Assembly (NCBI RefSeq): GCF_001908375.1
Contig: NZ_CP017241.1
Location: forward strand, 1,739,001 to 1,803,000
DNA length: 64,000 nucleotides
DNA from: Rhizobium etli 8C-3
GTDB lineage: Bacteria; Pseudomonadota; Alphaproteobacteria; Rhizobiales; Rhizobiaceae
Direction: 5' to 3'
Shown here one piece after another: positions 1 through 9,854 of the stretch; positions within the stretch are counted from its first letter, which is position 1, and each line of letters opens with the position of its first letter. The position numbers were made by a program, and so were the translations under genes. The notes beneath the pieces were generated by a model, which had not been told where the DNA came from, made no database searches, and worked only from the letters and a program-made list of their open reading frames with translations.

Positions 1-627
1 AAATCGAAGCTCACCGTTCTGCTTTGCCAGCTCGTCAAGCTCTTCCGCAACGGCGAGCCGGTGAAGATGTCGAAGCGCTCGGGCGACTTCGTGACGCTGC
101 GCGACGTGGTCGAGGAAGTCGGCCGTGATTCGGTTCGCTTCATGATGCTCTACCGCAAGAATTCCGAGCCGCTCGACTTCGATTTCGCCAAGGTAACGGA
201 GCATTCGAAAGACAATCCGGTCTTTTACGTGCAGTATGCGCATGCCCGCTGCATGTCGGTTTTCCGCCAGGCGAGGGAGGCGTTTCCGGACCTTGACGTA
301 TCGCCCGCAGACCTTGCGGGAGCGGTCCTAGGCGTCTCTGATCCCACGGAATTGCAGCTGGTTGCGAAGGCTGCAGAATTCCCGCGCATCGTCGAATCGG
401 CGGCACAGTCGCAGGAGCCCCATCGCATCGCGTTTTACCTGTATGATCTGGCAAGTTTCTTCCACGCGCACTGGAATAAAGGTAAAGATCAAACGGAATT
501 ACGATTTGTTAACGATAAGAACCGAGAATCGAGTATTGCCAGACTTGGGCTGGTGTATGCTGTCGCTTCGGTTTTGAAGTCGGGACTTGCCATTACAGGC
601 ACTGCCGCACCGGATGAAATGCGATAA
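1..627 (+). CDS. argS: Arginyl-tRNA synthetase, C-terminal part (cut by window edge)
   Basis: Class I aminoacyl-tRNA synthetase that charges tRNA-Arg in the cytoplasm. The frame is open from base 1, so the gene starts before the window and only about 208 C-terminal residues are visible. The class I KMSKS-type signature is seen as KMSKRSG (bases 67-87), followed by the typical DFVTLRDVV and the DALR anticodon-binding domain ([37 protein letters not shown]-like end). The next gene, a SPOR protein, follows after about 60 bases, as in other Rhizobiales. Nothing is odd apart from the truncation by the window. Confidence 0.96.
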   Translation, partial: KSKLTVLLCQLVKLFRNGEPVKMSKRSGDFVTLRDVVEEVGRDSVRFMMLYRKNSEPLDFDFAKVTEHSKDNPVFYVQYAHARCMSVFRQAREAFPDLDVSPADLAGAVLGVSDPTELQLVAKAAEFPRIVESAAQSQEPHRIAFYLYDLASFFHAHWNKGKDQTELRFVNDKNRESSIARLGLVYAVASVLKSGLAITGTAAPDEMR

Positions 628-688
628 CGTCACCATTTCCCCACATTGCGCTGGCATTTGACCGCGTGGGTTTACGGGTGGGATGAGT

Positions 689-3600
689 ATGGCTGACAAA
701 CAACTGGCGTATGATACGCGAAAGAAGACGGAGCTTTTCGACGAGGGCGATCCGCTGGCTGAGCTTGCGCGTATCGTAGGCTTCGAGCCGCGTGTGGCTG
801 CCAATACGGTTCCTGAGGTGCCCCGGCAGGAGCCGGCCCTCAATCTCGAGGACGAGCTTCTCCGCGAATTCGAGCGTTTCGACGCTCCGCGGCCGCTTGC
901 AGGCCTCGATCGTCCGGCCGAACCTGCCGCCGAGGAATATGACTATCCCGCATCCGATGCCATCGTCGAGCCGGATCCTGTCGATCCGCCGGCTGCCACT
1001 TCGCCCGGCTGGCATGGGGCCGAGATGCTTTCCGCCGCCGATTGGGCCGCGCCCCAAGTGTCCGAACCGGTTTCCGGTGGCGCCCGTGATCTGATCGAGG
1101 AGCTTGAGCTTTCGATCGGCGGTCCCACGGTTCAGATTCCGCAGGCTTCAACCCCTGCCAGGGCGCCGCAATGGTCAGCTGCCAGCATCAAGCTTCCGCT
1201 TGCAAACTTCCATGCCGCTCGTCGCGACGAGCTTGTTGAATCGCCCGCAAAAGCCGCCGCACCTGTCGACGCGCTCGCCGTTCCCGAACAGCAGCTCGAG
1301 CCATTTGGGCAGGTTCAGCCGGTTATCCGGCCCGAACCGGCGATGGAGCCGGTTGCCTTTGATCCGGCCGAGGAATTCGAAGCGACAGCTCCGCAAGGCT
1401 TTCCGGCCGAACTCGATCGCCATGACGAGGTGGTCATGGACGAATCGCCAGCCCAGGAAATGCTCGCGCCGGTCGAGGCGCCGGTTTTGATGGAGCCGCG
1501 GGTTGAAGCTGAACCCTTCGATCTGGTTGCTGCCGCAACGGAAGGCGTCGTACAGGCGGACGCCGCGCTGACTGAAGCGCCTTTCGAAAACCAGCCGATC
1601 GCCTTCGAGTTCGATGATCTGCTGGCCGACGTCTCCCGTTATCCGGTTCCTGAGCGTCTGGCCTCTGCGCCCGTGGAGCCGAAGGCGGCGCCTTTCGAAC
1701 AGTGGGAGCCTCTGGTCGTCGCGTCCGCTGCTGCTGCACCTGTCGCCGCTCCGGTGGCCGTTGCACCTGTCGCCGCTCCGGTTGACGTTGCACCTGTCGC
1801 CGCTCCGATTGACGTTGCTCCTGCCGCCGTCCCGGTTGACGTTGCTCCTGCCGCCGTCCCGGTGGACGTTGCTCCTGCCGCTGCCGAACCACCCGCTGTG
1901 GCCGCAACTGCTATCGAGGATGCTGACAGCGAAGATCCGTTTGCCGGCCACGATTTCGAACTCGATCTCGAAGGTATCGAACTCGAACTCGCCGATCTGG
2001 ATTTTGCCGAGCCTGCAAAGACCCAGGAACCTGCCCCTGTCGTCGCAGCGCCGGCTGCCGTGGTTGTCGCCCGGCCAGTCGGGCAGTTTGCCGCCGCTTC
2101 GCCTTACGAAGCCCCGCCCCATGCCGCAGCCGTGGAGAGCAAGTCCGCTGCAGCCGATGGCGAAGAAGATCTGCCCTTCGATGCCTCGATGATTGCCGAG
2201 GCCGATCATCATCCCGAGGCTGTCGAGGACATGCATGTGCCGTCGCTGCCGCCCGTCGAGCAGCCGGCCCCGGTTGCGCCGGCAAACGACTTCGATTTCG
2301 ACGTCGACGCGGAAATCGCAAGCCTCTTCGAAACGTCGGTCCAAAAGGAGCCGGCTGTTGCAGCACCTGCTTGGGCTCCGGCAGCGGCACCCGCTTGGGC
2401 TCCCGCAGCAGCCGCTGCCGTTGTTGCAGCAGCGCCGGTGGCGGCTCGGCCGCAGTCGGCCGGCGGACCTGACGATTTCGAGCGTGCGCTTGAGGAGGAT
2501 TTTCGCCGCAGCGTTCGTGAACCCGTTCATCGCGCCGAAGCGCCAGCCGAGGTCCGTATCCAATCGGCGGCTGAGGCCGAGGACATGGGCCGCGCCCGTT
2601 CCATGAAACGGCTGCTTGCGGCCGCCGCTCTGATCGTCGTCTTCGCAGGCGGTGCCTACGGCGTCTATTCGGTCGTTACCGACGGCGGTCTCGGCATTGC
2701 TGGCGGCGAACCGCGCGTGATCGTGGCCGACAAGGAACCGGTCAAGATCGTCCCGGAAAATCCGGGTGGCAAGACGGTGCCGAACCAGGACAAGGCGGTC
2801 TATGATCGCGTTGCCGGTGCGACCGAGGCGCCGAAGCAGAAGGCACTCGTTTCATCCGATGAAGAGCCCGTTGATGTCGTTCAGCGTACCCTGACGCCCG
2901 AAGTTCTGCCGGAAGACAACGACGGACCCATCGCCGACAATCCGGCAAGTACGCCAGTCGGCGATACGCAGGATCCGCGGCTGCTTCCGAGCGAGGATGT
3001 GGGGGAAAGGGATGCTGCGGCCGAGGAGGGCCCCAATGGCGATCGTCCGCCGGCCGTTGCACCGCGCAAGGTCCGCACGATGATCGTCAAGCCGGACGGA
3101 ACGCTGGTTGCCCGCGAGGAGCCCGCCGCACCGGTTGAAGAGCCTTCCGTTCAGCCGCCTGCCGCTGTTGCGGCATCTGGCGGTTCGGCGGCAAGCTTCC
3201 CGGCGAGCAAGGAGGTTGCCTCCGCCGATATCGGCGCGACGCCTGTCGAAACGACCACCGTCGCGCCGCTGCCCGCCGCTCAGCAACCATCCACGTCCAC
3301 CCTGGAAAAGATTGCCGCTGCAGATCCGGCCACCGCGAAGATTGCCGCTGCAGATCCCGCCACCGCGAAGGTCGAACAGCCCGTCCACCCGGTTCAGACA
3401 CCGCCCGCCGCTGAAAAACCTGCCGACACGGCGCCGGTACCGACGGCCCGTCCGGCAGAGCAACCGGTCACTGTCGTCGGCACCGTGACGGAGAAGGGCA
3501 ACGTCCGCCCGGCCGAGCAGCAAGCCAAGCCGGCTGAGGTCTCATCGGTCGAGCCTGCCGCTGCAAAGCCGCAGCAGGCCTCACCGGCTGGCGGATACGG

Positions 3601-3832
3601 CATGCAGATCGCGTCGCTGCCGTCCGAAGCAGAGGCTAAGAAATCCTATGCGAGCCTGTCGAAGAAGTTTGCAAGCGTTCTCGGCGGCCGCAGCTTTGAA
3701 ATCCGAAAGGCCGAAATCGCCGGCAAGGGCACGTTCTACCGCGTCCGGATCCCGGCCGGCTCCAAGGACGAGGCCGCAGCCCTTTGCCAGCAATATCGCT
3801 CAGCCGGCGGCAGCTGCCTGATTTCGAAGTGA
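689..3832 (+). CDS. Large SPOR-domain, single-pass inner-membrane protein
   Basis: About 1047 aa. Three parts can be seen: a very long acidic Ala/Pro/Val-rich cytoplasmic region (residues 1-635), one membrane segment (about 644-664, RLLAAAALIVVFAGGAYGV) and a Pro/Ala-rich periplasmic linker ending in an 80-residue SPOR domain (GGYGMQIASLPSEAEAKKSY to the C-terminus). SPOR domains bind denuded septal peptidoglycan, so a role at the division site is likely. Two tandem repeats lie in the linkers: a 9-residue VAPVAAPVD-like unit (bases about 1741-1880) and a duplicated 10-residue KIAAADPATA unit (3308-3367). The start at 689 is chosen over 683 because GGTGGG then lies six bases upstream. Placement between argS and nagZ is conserved in Rhizobiales. 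Confidence 0.9.
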   Translation: MADKQLAYDTRKKTELFDEGDPLAELARIVGFEPRVAANTVPEVPRQEPALNLEDELLREFERFDAPRPLAGLDRPAEPAAEEYDYPASDAIVEPDPVDPPAATSPGWHGAEMLSAADWAAPQVSEPVSGGARDLIEELELSIGGPTVQIPQASTPARAPQWSAASIKLPLANFHAARRDELVESPAKAAAPVDALAVPEQQLEPFGQVQPVIRPEPAMEPVAFDPAEEFEATAPQGFPAELDRHDEVVMDESPAQEMLAPVEAPVLMEPRVEAEPFDLVAAATEGVVQADAALTEAPFENQPIAFEFDDLLADVSRYPVPERLASAPVEPKAAPFEQWEPLVVASAAAAPVAAPVAVAPVAAPVDVAPVAAPIDVAPAAVPVDVAPAAVPVDVAPAAAEPPAVAATAIEDADSEDPFAGHDFELDLEGIELELADLDFAEPAKTQEPAPVVAAPAAVVVARPVGQFAAASPYEAPPHAAAVESKSAAADGEEDLPFDASMIAEADHHPEAVEDMHVPSLPPVEQPAPVAPANDFDFDVDAEIASLFETSVQKEPAVAAPAWAPAAAPAWAPAAAAAVVAAAPVAARPQSAGGPDDFERALEEDFRRSVREPVHRAEAPAEVRIQSAAEAEDMGRARSMKRLLAAAALIVVFAGGAYGVYSVVTDGGLGIAGGEPRVIVADKEPVKIVPENPGGKTVPNQDKAVYDRVAGATEAPKQKALVSSDEEPVDVVQRTLTPEVLPEDNDGPIADNPASTPVGDTQDPRLLPSEDVGERDAAAEEGPNGDRPPAVAPRKVRTMIVKPDGTLVAREEPAAPVEEPSVQPPAAVAASGGSAASFPASKEVASADIGATPVETTTVAPLPAAQQPSTSTLEKIAAADPATAKIAAADPATAKVEQPVHPVQTPPAAEKPADTAPVPTARPAEQPVTVVGTVTEKGNVRPAEQQAKPAEVSSVEPAAAKPQQASPAGGYGMQIASLPSEAEAKKSYASLSKKFASVLGGRSFEIRKAEIAGKGTFYRVRIPAGSKDEAAALCQQYRSAGGSCLISK

Positions 3833-3852
3833 ACCTGTGATCACTTGATTTC

Positions 3853-3881
3853 AAGCGGCGGGCATGTCCCGCCGCTTTTTT
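3853..3881 (+). terminator. Rho-independent terminator after the SPOR gene
   Basis: A perfect 10-bp GC-rich stem (AAGCGGCGGG / CCCGCCGCTT) with a five-base loop is followed by six T residues, 20 bases after the SPOR gene stop. It separates that gene from nagZ. Confidence 0.9.
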
Positions 3882-3953
3882 GTATGTCCTGCTTTCCTGT
3901 GAATGGCGCTTGACCTTACTCGCAATTCCCCGTCAGGCCTCTATGATTCGGAT

Positions 3954-4967
3954 ATGACCGAATCAAAAGCGATGATCCTGGGCTGTAGCGGCCTGTCACT
4001 CACCCCTGAAGAAAAGGCCTTCTACAAGGCTGAACGGCCCTTCGGCTTTATCCTCTTTGGCCGCAATATCTGCGAGCCGCAGCAAATCGCCGATCTCGTT
4101 GCGGAAATGCGCGAAAGCGTCGGCTGGCACGCGCCGGTGCTGATTGATCAGGAAGGGGGCCGCGTGCAGCGCATCCGCCCGCCGATCCTGCAGCACTATC
4201 CCTCCGGCCAGGCGCTCGGGGATCTCTACCGGCGCGATCGCGAGCAGGGACTGCGCGCCGCATGGCTGATGTCGCGGTTGCATGCCTTCGATCTTCTCAA
4301 ATTCGGTATCAATGTCGATTGCCTGCCTGTTCTCGACGTGCCTGTGGAGGGAAGTAGCAGCGTCATCGGCAACCGCGCCTATGGCGGTGATCCCGACACC
4401 GTGGCCGATATGGGACGCTCCGCGGCCGAGGGGCTGAAGGCCGGCGGGGTTCTGCCGGTGATGAAGCATATGCCGGGCCACGGCCGTGGGTTTGCCGATT
4501 CCCATCACGAACTGCCGGTCGTCACGGTCTCGCGCGATGAACTGGAAGCGCACGACTTCAAGCCCTTCATCGCCATGAAGGACGAGCTTGCGGCCATGAC
4601 CTGCCACGTCGTCTTCGCAGCGATCGATCCGGACAATCCGGCGACGACCTCGAGCAAGGTGATCGAGGGCGTGATCCGAAAGCGCATCGGCTTCAAGGGC
4701 CTGTTGCTTTCCGACGATACCTCGATGAACGCCTTGGCCGGGACAATCGGCAAGCGGGCTGAAAATATCATTGCAGGCGGATGCGATATCGTGCTGCATT
4801 GCAACGGCCATATGGACGAGATGCAGCAGGTCGTGGCAAACACGCCGGTATTGGCGGGTGCCTCGCTTGAGCGGGCAAATGCCTTGCTGGCGGGCTTCCC
4901 AACAGTCGACCAGTCCGACGAGGCGGCGATCCGCGCCGAATTCGACGGAATGTTCGCAACCGTCTGA
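3954..4967 (+). CDS. nagZ: Beta-N-acetylhexosaminidase (glycoside hydrolase 3)
   Basis: Removes N-acetylglucosamine from muropeptides during peptidoglycan recycling in the cytoplasm. The 337-aa product has the family hallmarks: LIDQEGGRVQRI near residue 67, KHMPGHGRGFADSHHELP containing the catalytic His loop, and LLLSDDTSMNAL carrying the nucleophile Asp (SDD). The start at 3954 (MTESKAMILGCSG) is preferred over the in-frame ATG at 3903 because family members begin here and the extra 17 residues are not conserved-looking. It is followed closely by scpA and scpB, a common alphaproteobacterial arrangement. Confidence 0.94.
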   Translation: MTESKAMILGCSGLSLTPEEKAFYKAERPFGFILFGRNICEPQQIADLVAEMRESVGWHAPVLIDQEGGRVQRIRPPILQHYPSGQALGDLYRRDREQGLRAAWLMSRLHAFDLLKFGINVDCLPVLDVPVEGSSSVIGNRAYGGDPDTVADMGRSAAEGLKAGGVLPVMKHMPGHGRGFADSHHELPVVTVSRDELEAHDFKPFIAMKDELAAMTCHVVFAAIDPDNPATTSSKVIEGVIRKRIGFKGLLLSDDTSMNALAGTIGKRAENIIAGGCDIVLHCNGHMDEMQQVVANTPVLAGASLERANALLAGFPTVDQSDEAAIRAEFDGMFATV

Positions 4968-4987
4968 GCGATGGAAGAGAGGCAGAG

Positions 4988-5848
4988 GTGAACACGGTCA
5001 AAGGCACAGAGTGGACACAGAGGCCGAATACGCCGATGGACAAGCTTTGGCAGGACAATGGCGCCGAACGCGCGAGCCATGAGCCGGCACTGGTGATCGA
5101 CGTTGCCGGCTTCGAAGGCCCGCTCGATCTCCTTCTCTATCTCGCCCGCAACCAGAAGGTCGATCTTTCGCGCATTTCGGTGCTGGCGCTTGCCGAGCAG
5201 TATCTGCAGTTCATCGAAACCGCCCGCCGCATCCGCATCGAACTTGCCGCCGATTATCTCGTGATGGCGGCGTGGCTCGCCTATCTCAAGTCCCGCCTGC
5301 TGATCCCGCAGCAGGTCAAGGACGACGGCCCCTCCGGCGAGGAGATGGCCGCAACGCTTGCATTCCGCCTGAAACGCCTCGAAGCCATGCGTGAGGCTGC
5401 AAGCGGGCTCGTCAACCGCAACCGTCTCGGTCGTGACATCTTTGCCCGCGGCGCGCCCGAGCATATTCCGGACCGGCAAAAATCCGCTTACGAGGCAAGC
5501 CTTTACGATCTGCTGACGGCCTATGCGTCGCTCCGCCAGCGCCAGGCCGTGACCCAGGTCACGATCGCGCGCCGCACCGTCTGGTCCCTGACCGATGCCC
5601 GCGAACTGCTGACGCGCATGATTGGGGAGTTCGGCGGCTGGACGGCGCTGGAGCATTACCTGCTTCGTTATATGGCATCGCCGGAAGAACGCGTCACGGC
5701 AATCGCCAGTGCCTTTGCCGCCTCGCTAGAACTCGTACGCGAGGGCAAGCTGGAGATCCGTCAGGACGCCGCCTTCGAGCCTCTCTATCTGCGCCGGGGA
5801 CCCAAGCATGCGACCCTGCAGGTCGTCGAGCAGGAGAGGCCCGCTTGA
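4988..5848 (+). CDS. scpA: Segregation and condensation protein A
   Basis: The kleisin subunit of the Smc-ScpAB condensin complex, which organises and separates chromosomes. The characteristic opening of the domain, FEGPLDLLLYLARNQKVDLSRISV, appears about 38 residues in, and the C-terminal winged-helix region (SFLASLELVREGKLEIRQDAAFEPLYL-like) is intact. An internal ATG at 5036 is an alternative start. The stop overlaps the scpB start by ATGA-type overlap (bases 5845-5848), so the two are translationally coupled. Confidence 0.95.
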   Translation: MNTVKGTEWTQRPNTPMDKLWQDNGAERASHEPALVIDVAGFEGPLDLLLYLARNQKVDLSRISVLALAEQYLQFIETARRIRIELAADYLVMAAWLAYLKSRLLIPQQVKDDGPSGEEMAATLAFRLKRLEAMREAASGLVNRNRLGRDIFARGAPEHIPDRQKSAYEASLYDLLTAYASLRQRQAVTQVTIARRTVWSLTDARELLTRMIGEFGGWTALEHYLLRYMASPEERVTAIASAFAASLELVREGKLEIRQDAAFEPLYLRRGPKHATLQVVEQERPA

Positions 5849-6561
5849 TGGATTCCAGAGACGATATCGGCCGCGGCGAAGGCGAGGGCGCTTTCCACGA
5901 GAATTTCCAGGCGCAGATGGAGGCCGAGCGCATCGCCGAGGCCCTGGTCTTTGCTTCCTCCCAGCCGGTTTCCGAAGCCTTCATCGCCGATCGTCTGCCG
6001 AGGAATTTCAACGTCCGCGCCCTCATGCTCCGTCTCAAGGAGCAGTATGCGCCGCGCGGCGTCAACCTCGTCCAGGTGGACGATGCCTGGGCCTTTCGCA
6101 CAGCGGCCGATCTCTCATTCGTCATCCGCCGTGACGAGAACGAGGTCAAGAAGCTGTCGCGTGCCGCCCTCGAGGTGCTGGCGATCATCGCCTATCACCA
6201 GCCGGTCACCCGCGCCGAGATCGAAGATATCCGCGGCGTGCAAACCTCACGCGGCACGCTGGACGTGCTCATGGAAGCAGGCTGGGTGCGCTTTCGCGGC
6301 CGCCGCCGCACGCCCGGTCGGCCCGTGACGCTCGGCACGACCCGCGATTTCCTCGATCATTTCGGCCTCGAGGAACTGCGCGACCTGCCCGGGTTGGAGG
6401 AGCTGAAGGGTGCCGGTCTTCTTTCCGGCCGCATCCCTGCGAATTTCAACATCCCGTCGCCCTTGACGAGCGACGAACTGACCGAGGACGAGGATCCGAT
6501 CACGCAGATGGACCTCGAGGAATTGGGCCTTCTGGCGCCCGGCGGCGCCTTGGAAGATTAG
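5845..6561 (+). CDS. scpB: Segregation and condensation protein B
   Basis: Winged-helix partner of ScpA in the Smc complex. The 238-aa product contains the family motifs RAALEVLAIIAYHQPVTRAEIEDIRGV and TLDVLMEAGWVRFRGRRRTPGRPVTLGTT, with the GRP-TxGTT signature followed by FLDHFGLEELRDLPGLEEL. The C-terminal 50 residues are acidic. It overlaps scpA by four bases and is followed 188 bases later by tatA; the intervening stretch is less GC-rich and probably holds the tat promoter. Confidence 0.95.
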   Translation: MMDSRDDIGRGEGEGAFHENFQAQMEAERIAEALVFASSQPVSEAFIADRLPRNFNVRALMLRLKEQYAPRGVNLVQVDDAWAFRTAADLSFVIRRDENEVKKLSRAALEVLAIIAYHQPVTRAEIEDIRGVQTSRGTLDVLMEAGWVRFRGRRRTPGRPVTLGTTRDFLDHFGLEELRDLPGLEELKGAGLLSGRIPANFNIPSPLTSDELTEDEDPITQMDLEELGLLAPGGALED

Positions 6562-6748
6562 TGTCATCCGGTCTTTGTTTTGACACCGACGACGAAAACA
6601 ATAGAGATCATCATAATTCGATACCCGGACGACTTGTCATTATGGGCGAACCCGTGACATTAAGCGTCAACTCAAGGGGATTTTCGATATTGGAAACGAT
6701 GTCGGAAACTCTTACATCGAAGAAAGATCGCAACAGGGAGTATGCGTA

Positions 6749-6940
6749 ATGGGTTCTTTTAGCATGTGGCACTGGTTGATCGTTCTGGTCATCGTGCTGT
6801 TGCTGTTCGGCCGCGGTAAGATTCCGGAGCTCATGGGCGACGTTGCCAAGGGCATCAAGAGCTTCAAGAAGGGCATCAACGACGAAGAAGCGCCTGACAC
6901 GGCGAAGACCGTCGATCACAAGGCCGACGAACCGAAGTAA
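6749..6940 (+). CDS. tatA: Twin-arginine translocase subunit TatA
   Basis: Small membrane protein that forms the folded-protein export channel with TatB and TatC. At 63 aa it shows the single N-terminal membrane helix ([15 protein letters not shown]), then the [23 protein letters not shown] amphipathic helix, and an acidic tail. AGGGAG lies upstream of the ATG at good spacing. It is the first gene of the tatABC operon. Confidence 0.96.
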   Translation: MGSFSMWHWLIVLVIVLLLFGRGKIPELMGDVAKGIKSFKKGINDEEAPDTAKTVDHKADEPK

Positions 6941-6990
6941 CAAGTCCGGGAACGGGTGGCTTTGCCCCGCTTCCCCTCCAGGAGCCTTGA

Positions 6991-7641
6991 ATGTTCGATA
7001 TTGGCTGGACCGAGTTGCTTGTCATCGCGGTCGTGTTGATCGTCGTCGTCGGTCCGAAGGATCTGCCGCCGATGCTGCGCGCTTTCGGCAAGATGACGCA
7101 GCGTGCCCGCAAGGTCGCCGGCGAATTCCGCGCCCAGTTCGACGAGGCGCTGCGGGAGGCGGATCTTGATGACGTGCGCCAGACGATCAGCGATGCGCAG
7201 CGGCTCAATCCGGCAAACAGCCTGCGCGAGGCGATGAACCCGCTTCGCCAGATGGGCAACGACATCAAGGCCGACTTGCAGAAGGCAACGTCGGTCGAAA
7301 ACAAGACCGAAGCGCCGCCGGTTGGCGTTCCGGCGCCGTCGATGAGCCTGCCCGAAACGCCACCTGTCGTCGCGCCGGCTCCGCAAGCTGCGCCGGCAGA
7401 GGTGGTCGCCGAAAAGCCGAGGGCCTCGCGCAAGCCGCGCGCTGCCGCCGAAAAGGCGCTGCCTGCGGCTGAAGCCGAGGCCGCCATCGCTGCAAAGCCG
7501 AAGCGTGCGGCTGCTGCAAAGCCCGCCGTCGCGACAGATCCGGCCACAGCAACAAAGGCTGTTTCGGCAAAGCCTGTTCCGGCGAGGAAGACTGCAGCGG
7601 CTGCGAAGAAGACGGCGACGAAAAAGAAGGACGAGGCATGA
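6991..7641 (+). CDS. tatB: Twin-arginine translocase subunit TatB
   Basis: Tat receptor component. It opens with the TatB signature MFDIGWTELLVIAVVLIVVVGPKDLP, with the Glu and the Gly-Pro hinge typical of TatB, then a long amphipathic helix and an Ala/Lys/Pro-rich tail of about 120 residues. The Lys/Ala-rich tail (KTAAAAKKTATKKKDEA) is common in rhizobial TatB. The stop overlaps the tatC start by four bases, showing coupling. Confidence 0.95.
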   Translation: MFDIGWTELLVIAVVLIVVVGPKDLPPMLRAFGKMTQRARKVAGEFRAQFDEALREADLDDVRQTISDAQRLNPANSLREAMNPLRQMGNDIKADLQKATSVENKTEAPPVGVPAPSMSLPETPPVVAPAPQAAPAEVVAEKPRASRKPRAAAEKALPAAEAEAAIAAKPKRAAAAKPAVATDPATATKAVSAKPVPARKTAAAAKKTATKKKDEA

Positions 7642-8465
7642 GCGGTGATATCGAAGACAAGCCGCAGCCGTTGATCGAGCACCTGATGGAGCTGCGCACG
7701 CGGCTGATCTGGGCGATCGGCGCCTTCTTCGTCGCCTTCATCGTCTGTTTCATCTTTGCCAAGCATCTCTTCAACGCCCTGGTCTATCCTTACAAATGGG
7801 CAGTCAACTGGGCCGGCCTCGATGTAACGAAGGCGCAGCTCATCTATACGGCTCCGCAGGAGTTCTTCTTCACGCAGGTGAAGGTCGCAATGTTCGGCGG
7901 TCTTGTGATCGCCTTCCCGATCATTGCCGCGCAAATCTACAAGTTTGTCGCCCCCGGCCTCTACAAGAACGAGCGTGCGGCCTTCCTGCCGTTCCTGATC
8001 GCATCGCCGGTCCTGTTTCTGCTTGGAGGCGCTCTCGTCTATTTCTTCTTCACGCCGATGGTGATGTGGTTCTTCCTGACCATGCAGCAGGCGCCGGGAG
8101 AGGGCGATGTCGCGATCTCGCTGCTGCCGAAGGTTTCGGAATATCTGAGCCTCATTATGACGCTCGTCTTCTCCTTCGGTCTGGTGTTCCAGCTTCCGGT
8201 CGTCACGACGCTGCTTGCGCGTGTCGGCCTGCTCACCTCGCAATGGCTTGCCGAGAAGCGCAAGTTTGCGATCGTGCTCGCCTTCGTCGTCGCCGCCGTG
8301 CTGACGCCGCCCGATCCGATGTCCCAGATCGGCCTTGCACTGCCGACGATCCTTCTCTACGAGATTGCCATCTACGCTGCGCGACTCGTGGAGCGCCAGC
8401 GTTCCCGGCAGGCGGTCGAAGGGGCGGACGGGTCTGCGGACGTTGCCAAGACGGACAGCGTCTGA
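7638..8465 (+). CDS. tatC: Sec-independent translocase subunit TatC
   Basis: Multi-spanning core of the Tat receptor, which recognises twin-arginine signal peptides. The 275-aa protein has the N-terminal PLIEHLMELRTRLIW motif with the conserved Glu and Arg, the FFTQVKVAMFGGLVIAFP loop, and six hydrophobic segments. It ends the tatABC operon; serS follows after about 100 bases. Confidence 0.96.
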   Translation: MSGDIEDKPQPLIEHLMELRTRLIWAIGAFFVAFIVCFIFAKHLFNALVYPYKWAVNWAGLDVTKAQLIYTAPQEFFFTQVKVAMFGGLVIAFPIIAAQIYKFVAPGLYKNERAAFLPFLIASPVLFLLGGALVYFFFTPMVMWFFLTMQQAPGEGDVAISLLPKVSEYLSLIMTLVFSFGLVFQLPVVTTLLARVGLLTSQWLAEKRKFAIVLAFVVAAVLTPPDPMSQIGLALPTILLYEIAIYAARLVERQRSRQAVEGADGSADVAKTDSV

Positions 8466-8566
8466 GCGGTTCTCCGAAATTCCTTCCTGAACGCATGCAG
8501 AACATCCGGTCGAGGCCCGGTCAGGCTTTGGCCGGGTCATGTCCTTCGTAACGACCCGGAACGACA

Positions 8567-9850
8567 ATGCTCGATATCAAATGGATCCGTGAGAATCCCG
8601 AGGCGCTCGATGAAGCACTGGCCAAGCGCGGTGCAGAGCCCTTGGCCCGAAGCCTCATAGCTCTCGATGAGAAGCGCCGCTCTGCCGTACAGAAGGTGCA
8701 GGACCTGCAGTCCCGCCGAAACGCCGCCTCCAAGGAGATCGGTGCGGCGATGGCGCAGAAGAACAGCGAGCTTGCCGAAAAGCTGAAGGCCGAAGTGGCC
8801 GATATGAAGGTCTTGCTGCCGGCGGCCGAAGAAGAAGACCGCCAGCTGACCGCCGAGCTCAACGACGCGCTGGCGCGCGTTGCGAACGTGCCGCTCGACG
8901 ACGTACCGGTCGGCAAGGACGAGCATGACAACGTCATCGCTCGCACGGTCGGTGAAAAGCCGCGCTGGAACCACACGCCGAAGGAACATTTCGAAATCGG
9001 CGAAGCCCTCGGCTACATGGATTTCGAACGGGCCGCCAAGCTTTCCGGTTCGCGCTTCACGGTGCTGACGGGACCGCTTGCAAGGCTCGAGCGGGCACTC
9101 GGCCAGTTCATGATCGACCTCCACACGACGGAACATGGCTATAGCGAGGTCAGCTCGCCACTGATGGTACGCGACGAGGCCGTGTACGGCACCGCACAGC
9201 TTCCCAAGTTTGCGGAAGATCTCTTCAGGACGACGGATGGCCGCTGGCTGATCCCGACGGCTGAAGTAACGCTGACCAATCTCGTCGCGGGTGAAATTCT
9301 CGAGCAGGAAAAGCTGCCGATGCGCTTTACTGCGCTCACCCCATCCTTCCGTTCGGAGGCAGGTTCGGCAGGGCGCGATACGCGCGGCATGCTGCGCCAG
9401 CACCAGTTCTGGAAGTGCGAACTCGTGTCTATCACCGATGCGGAGAGCTCGATGGCCGAGCATGAACGCATGACGGCCTGCGCCGAAGAGGTACTGAAGC
9501 GGCTCGGCCTGCATTTCCGCACGATGACGCTGTGCACCGGCGACATGGGCTTCGGGGCGCGCAAGACCTACGATATCGAGGTATGGCTGCCAGGGCAGAA
9601 CACCTATCGGGAAATCTCGTCCTGCTCGGTCTGCGGCGATTTCCAGGCGCGGCGCATGAATGCGCGCTATCGCGGCAAGGATGACAAGAGCACGAAGTTC
9701 GTTCACACGCTGAACGGCTCCGGAACCGCCGTCGGCCGCTGCCTGATCGCAGTGCTCGAAAACTACCTGAACGAGGATGGATCGGTAACTATCCCCGCGG
9801 CGCTGCTGCCCTATATGGGCGGCTTGACGAAGATCGAACGGGCGGCCTGA
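8567..9850 (+). CDS. serS: Seryl-tRNA synthetase
   Basis: Class II synthetase that charges tRNA-Ser. The 427-aa product starts [18 protein letters not shown], has the long N-terminal coiled-coil arm (residues about 30-100), then class II motif 2 ([27 protein letters not shown]) and motif 3 ([19 protein letters not shown]). Full length for the family. It sits between tatC and surE, only four bases before the surE ATG region. Confidence 0.97.
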   Translation: MLDIKWIRENPEALDEALAKRGAEPLARSLIALDEKRRSAVQKVQDLQSRRNAASKEIGAAMAQKNSELAEKLKAEVADMKVLLPAAEEEDRQLTAELNDALARVANVPLDDVPVGKDEHDNVIARTVGEKPRWNHTPKEHFEIGEALGYMDFERAAKLSGSRFTVLTGPLARLERALGQFMIDLHTTEHGYSEVSSPLMVRDEAVYGTAQLPKFAEDLFRTTDGRWLIPTAEVTLTNLVAGEILEQEKLPMRFTALTPSFRSEAGSAGRDTRGMLRQHQFWKCELVSITDAESSMAEHERMTACAEEVLKRLGLHFRTMTLCTGDMGFGARKTYDIEVWLPGQNTYREISSCSVCGDFQARRMNARYRGKDDKSTKFVHTLNGSGTAVGRCLIAVLENYLNEDGSVTIPAALLPYMGGLTKIERAA

Positions 9851-9854
9851 AACG

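Noticed and set aside
1175..2563. Long minus-strand open frame inside the SPOR gene
   Set aside because: It is the shadow of the GC-rich, repeat-containing SPOR gene; it is Arg/Gly/Cys-rich, has no SD and no family character.
8515..8540. Possible hairpin after tatC (GCCCGGTCAGG... region)
   Set aside because: Weak, imperfect stem with no T-run, so not called a terminator.
6876..8567. 563-codon minus-strand frame opposite tatABC
   Set aside because: It runs opposite tatA, tatB and tatC, which have clear motifs; composition is that of a reverse-strand shadow.
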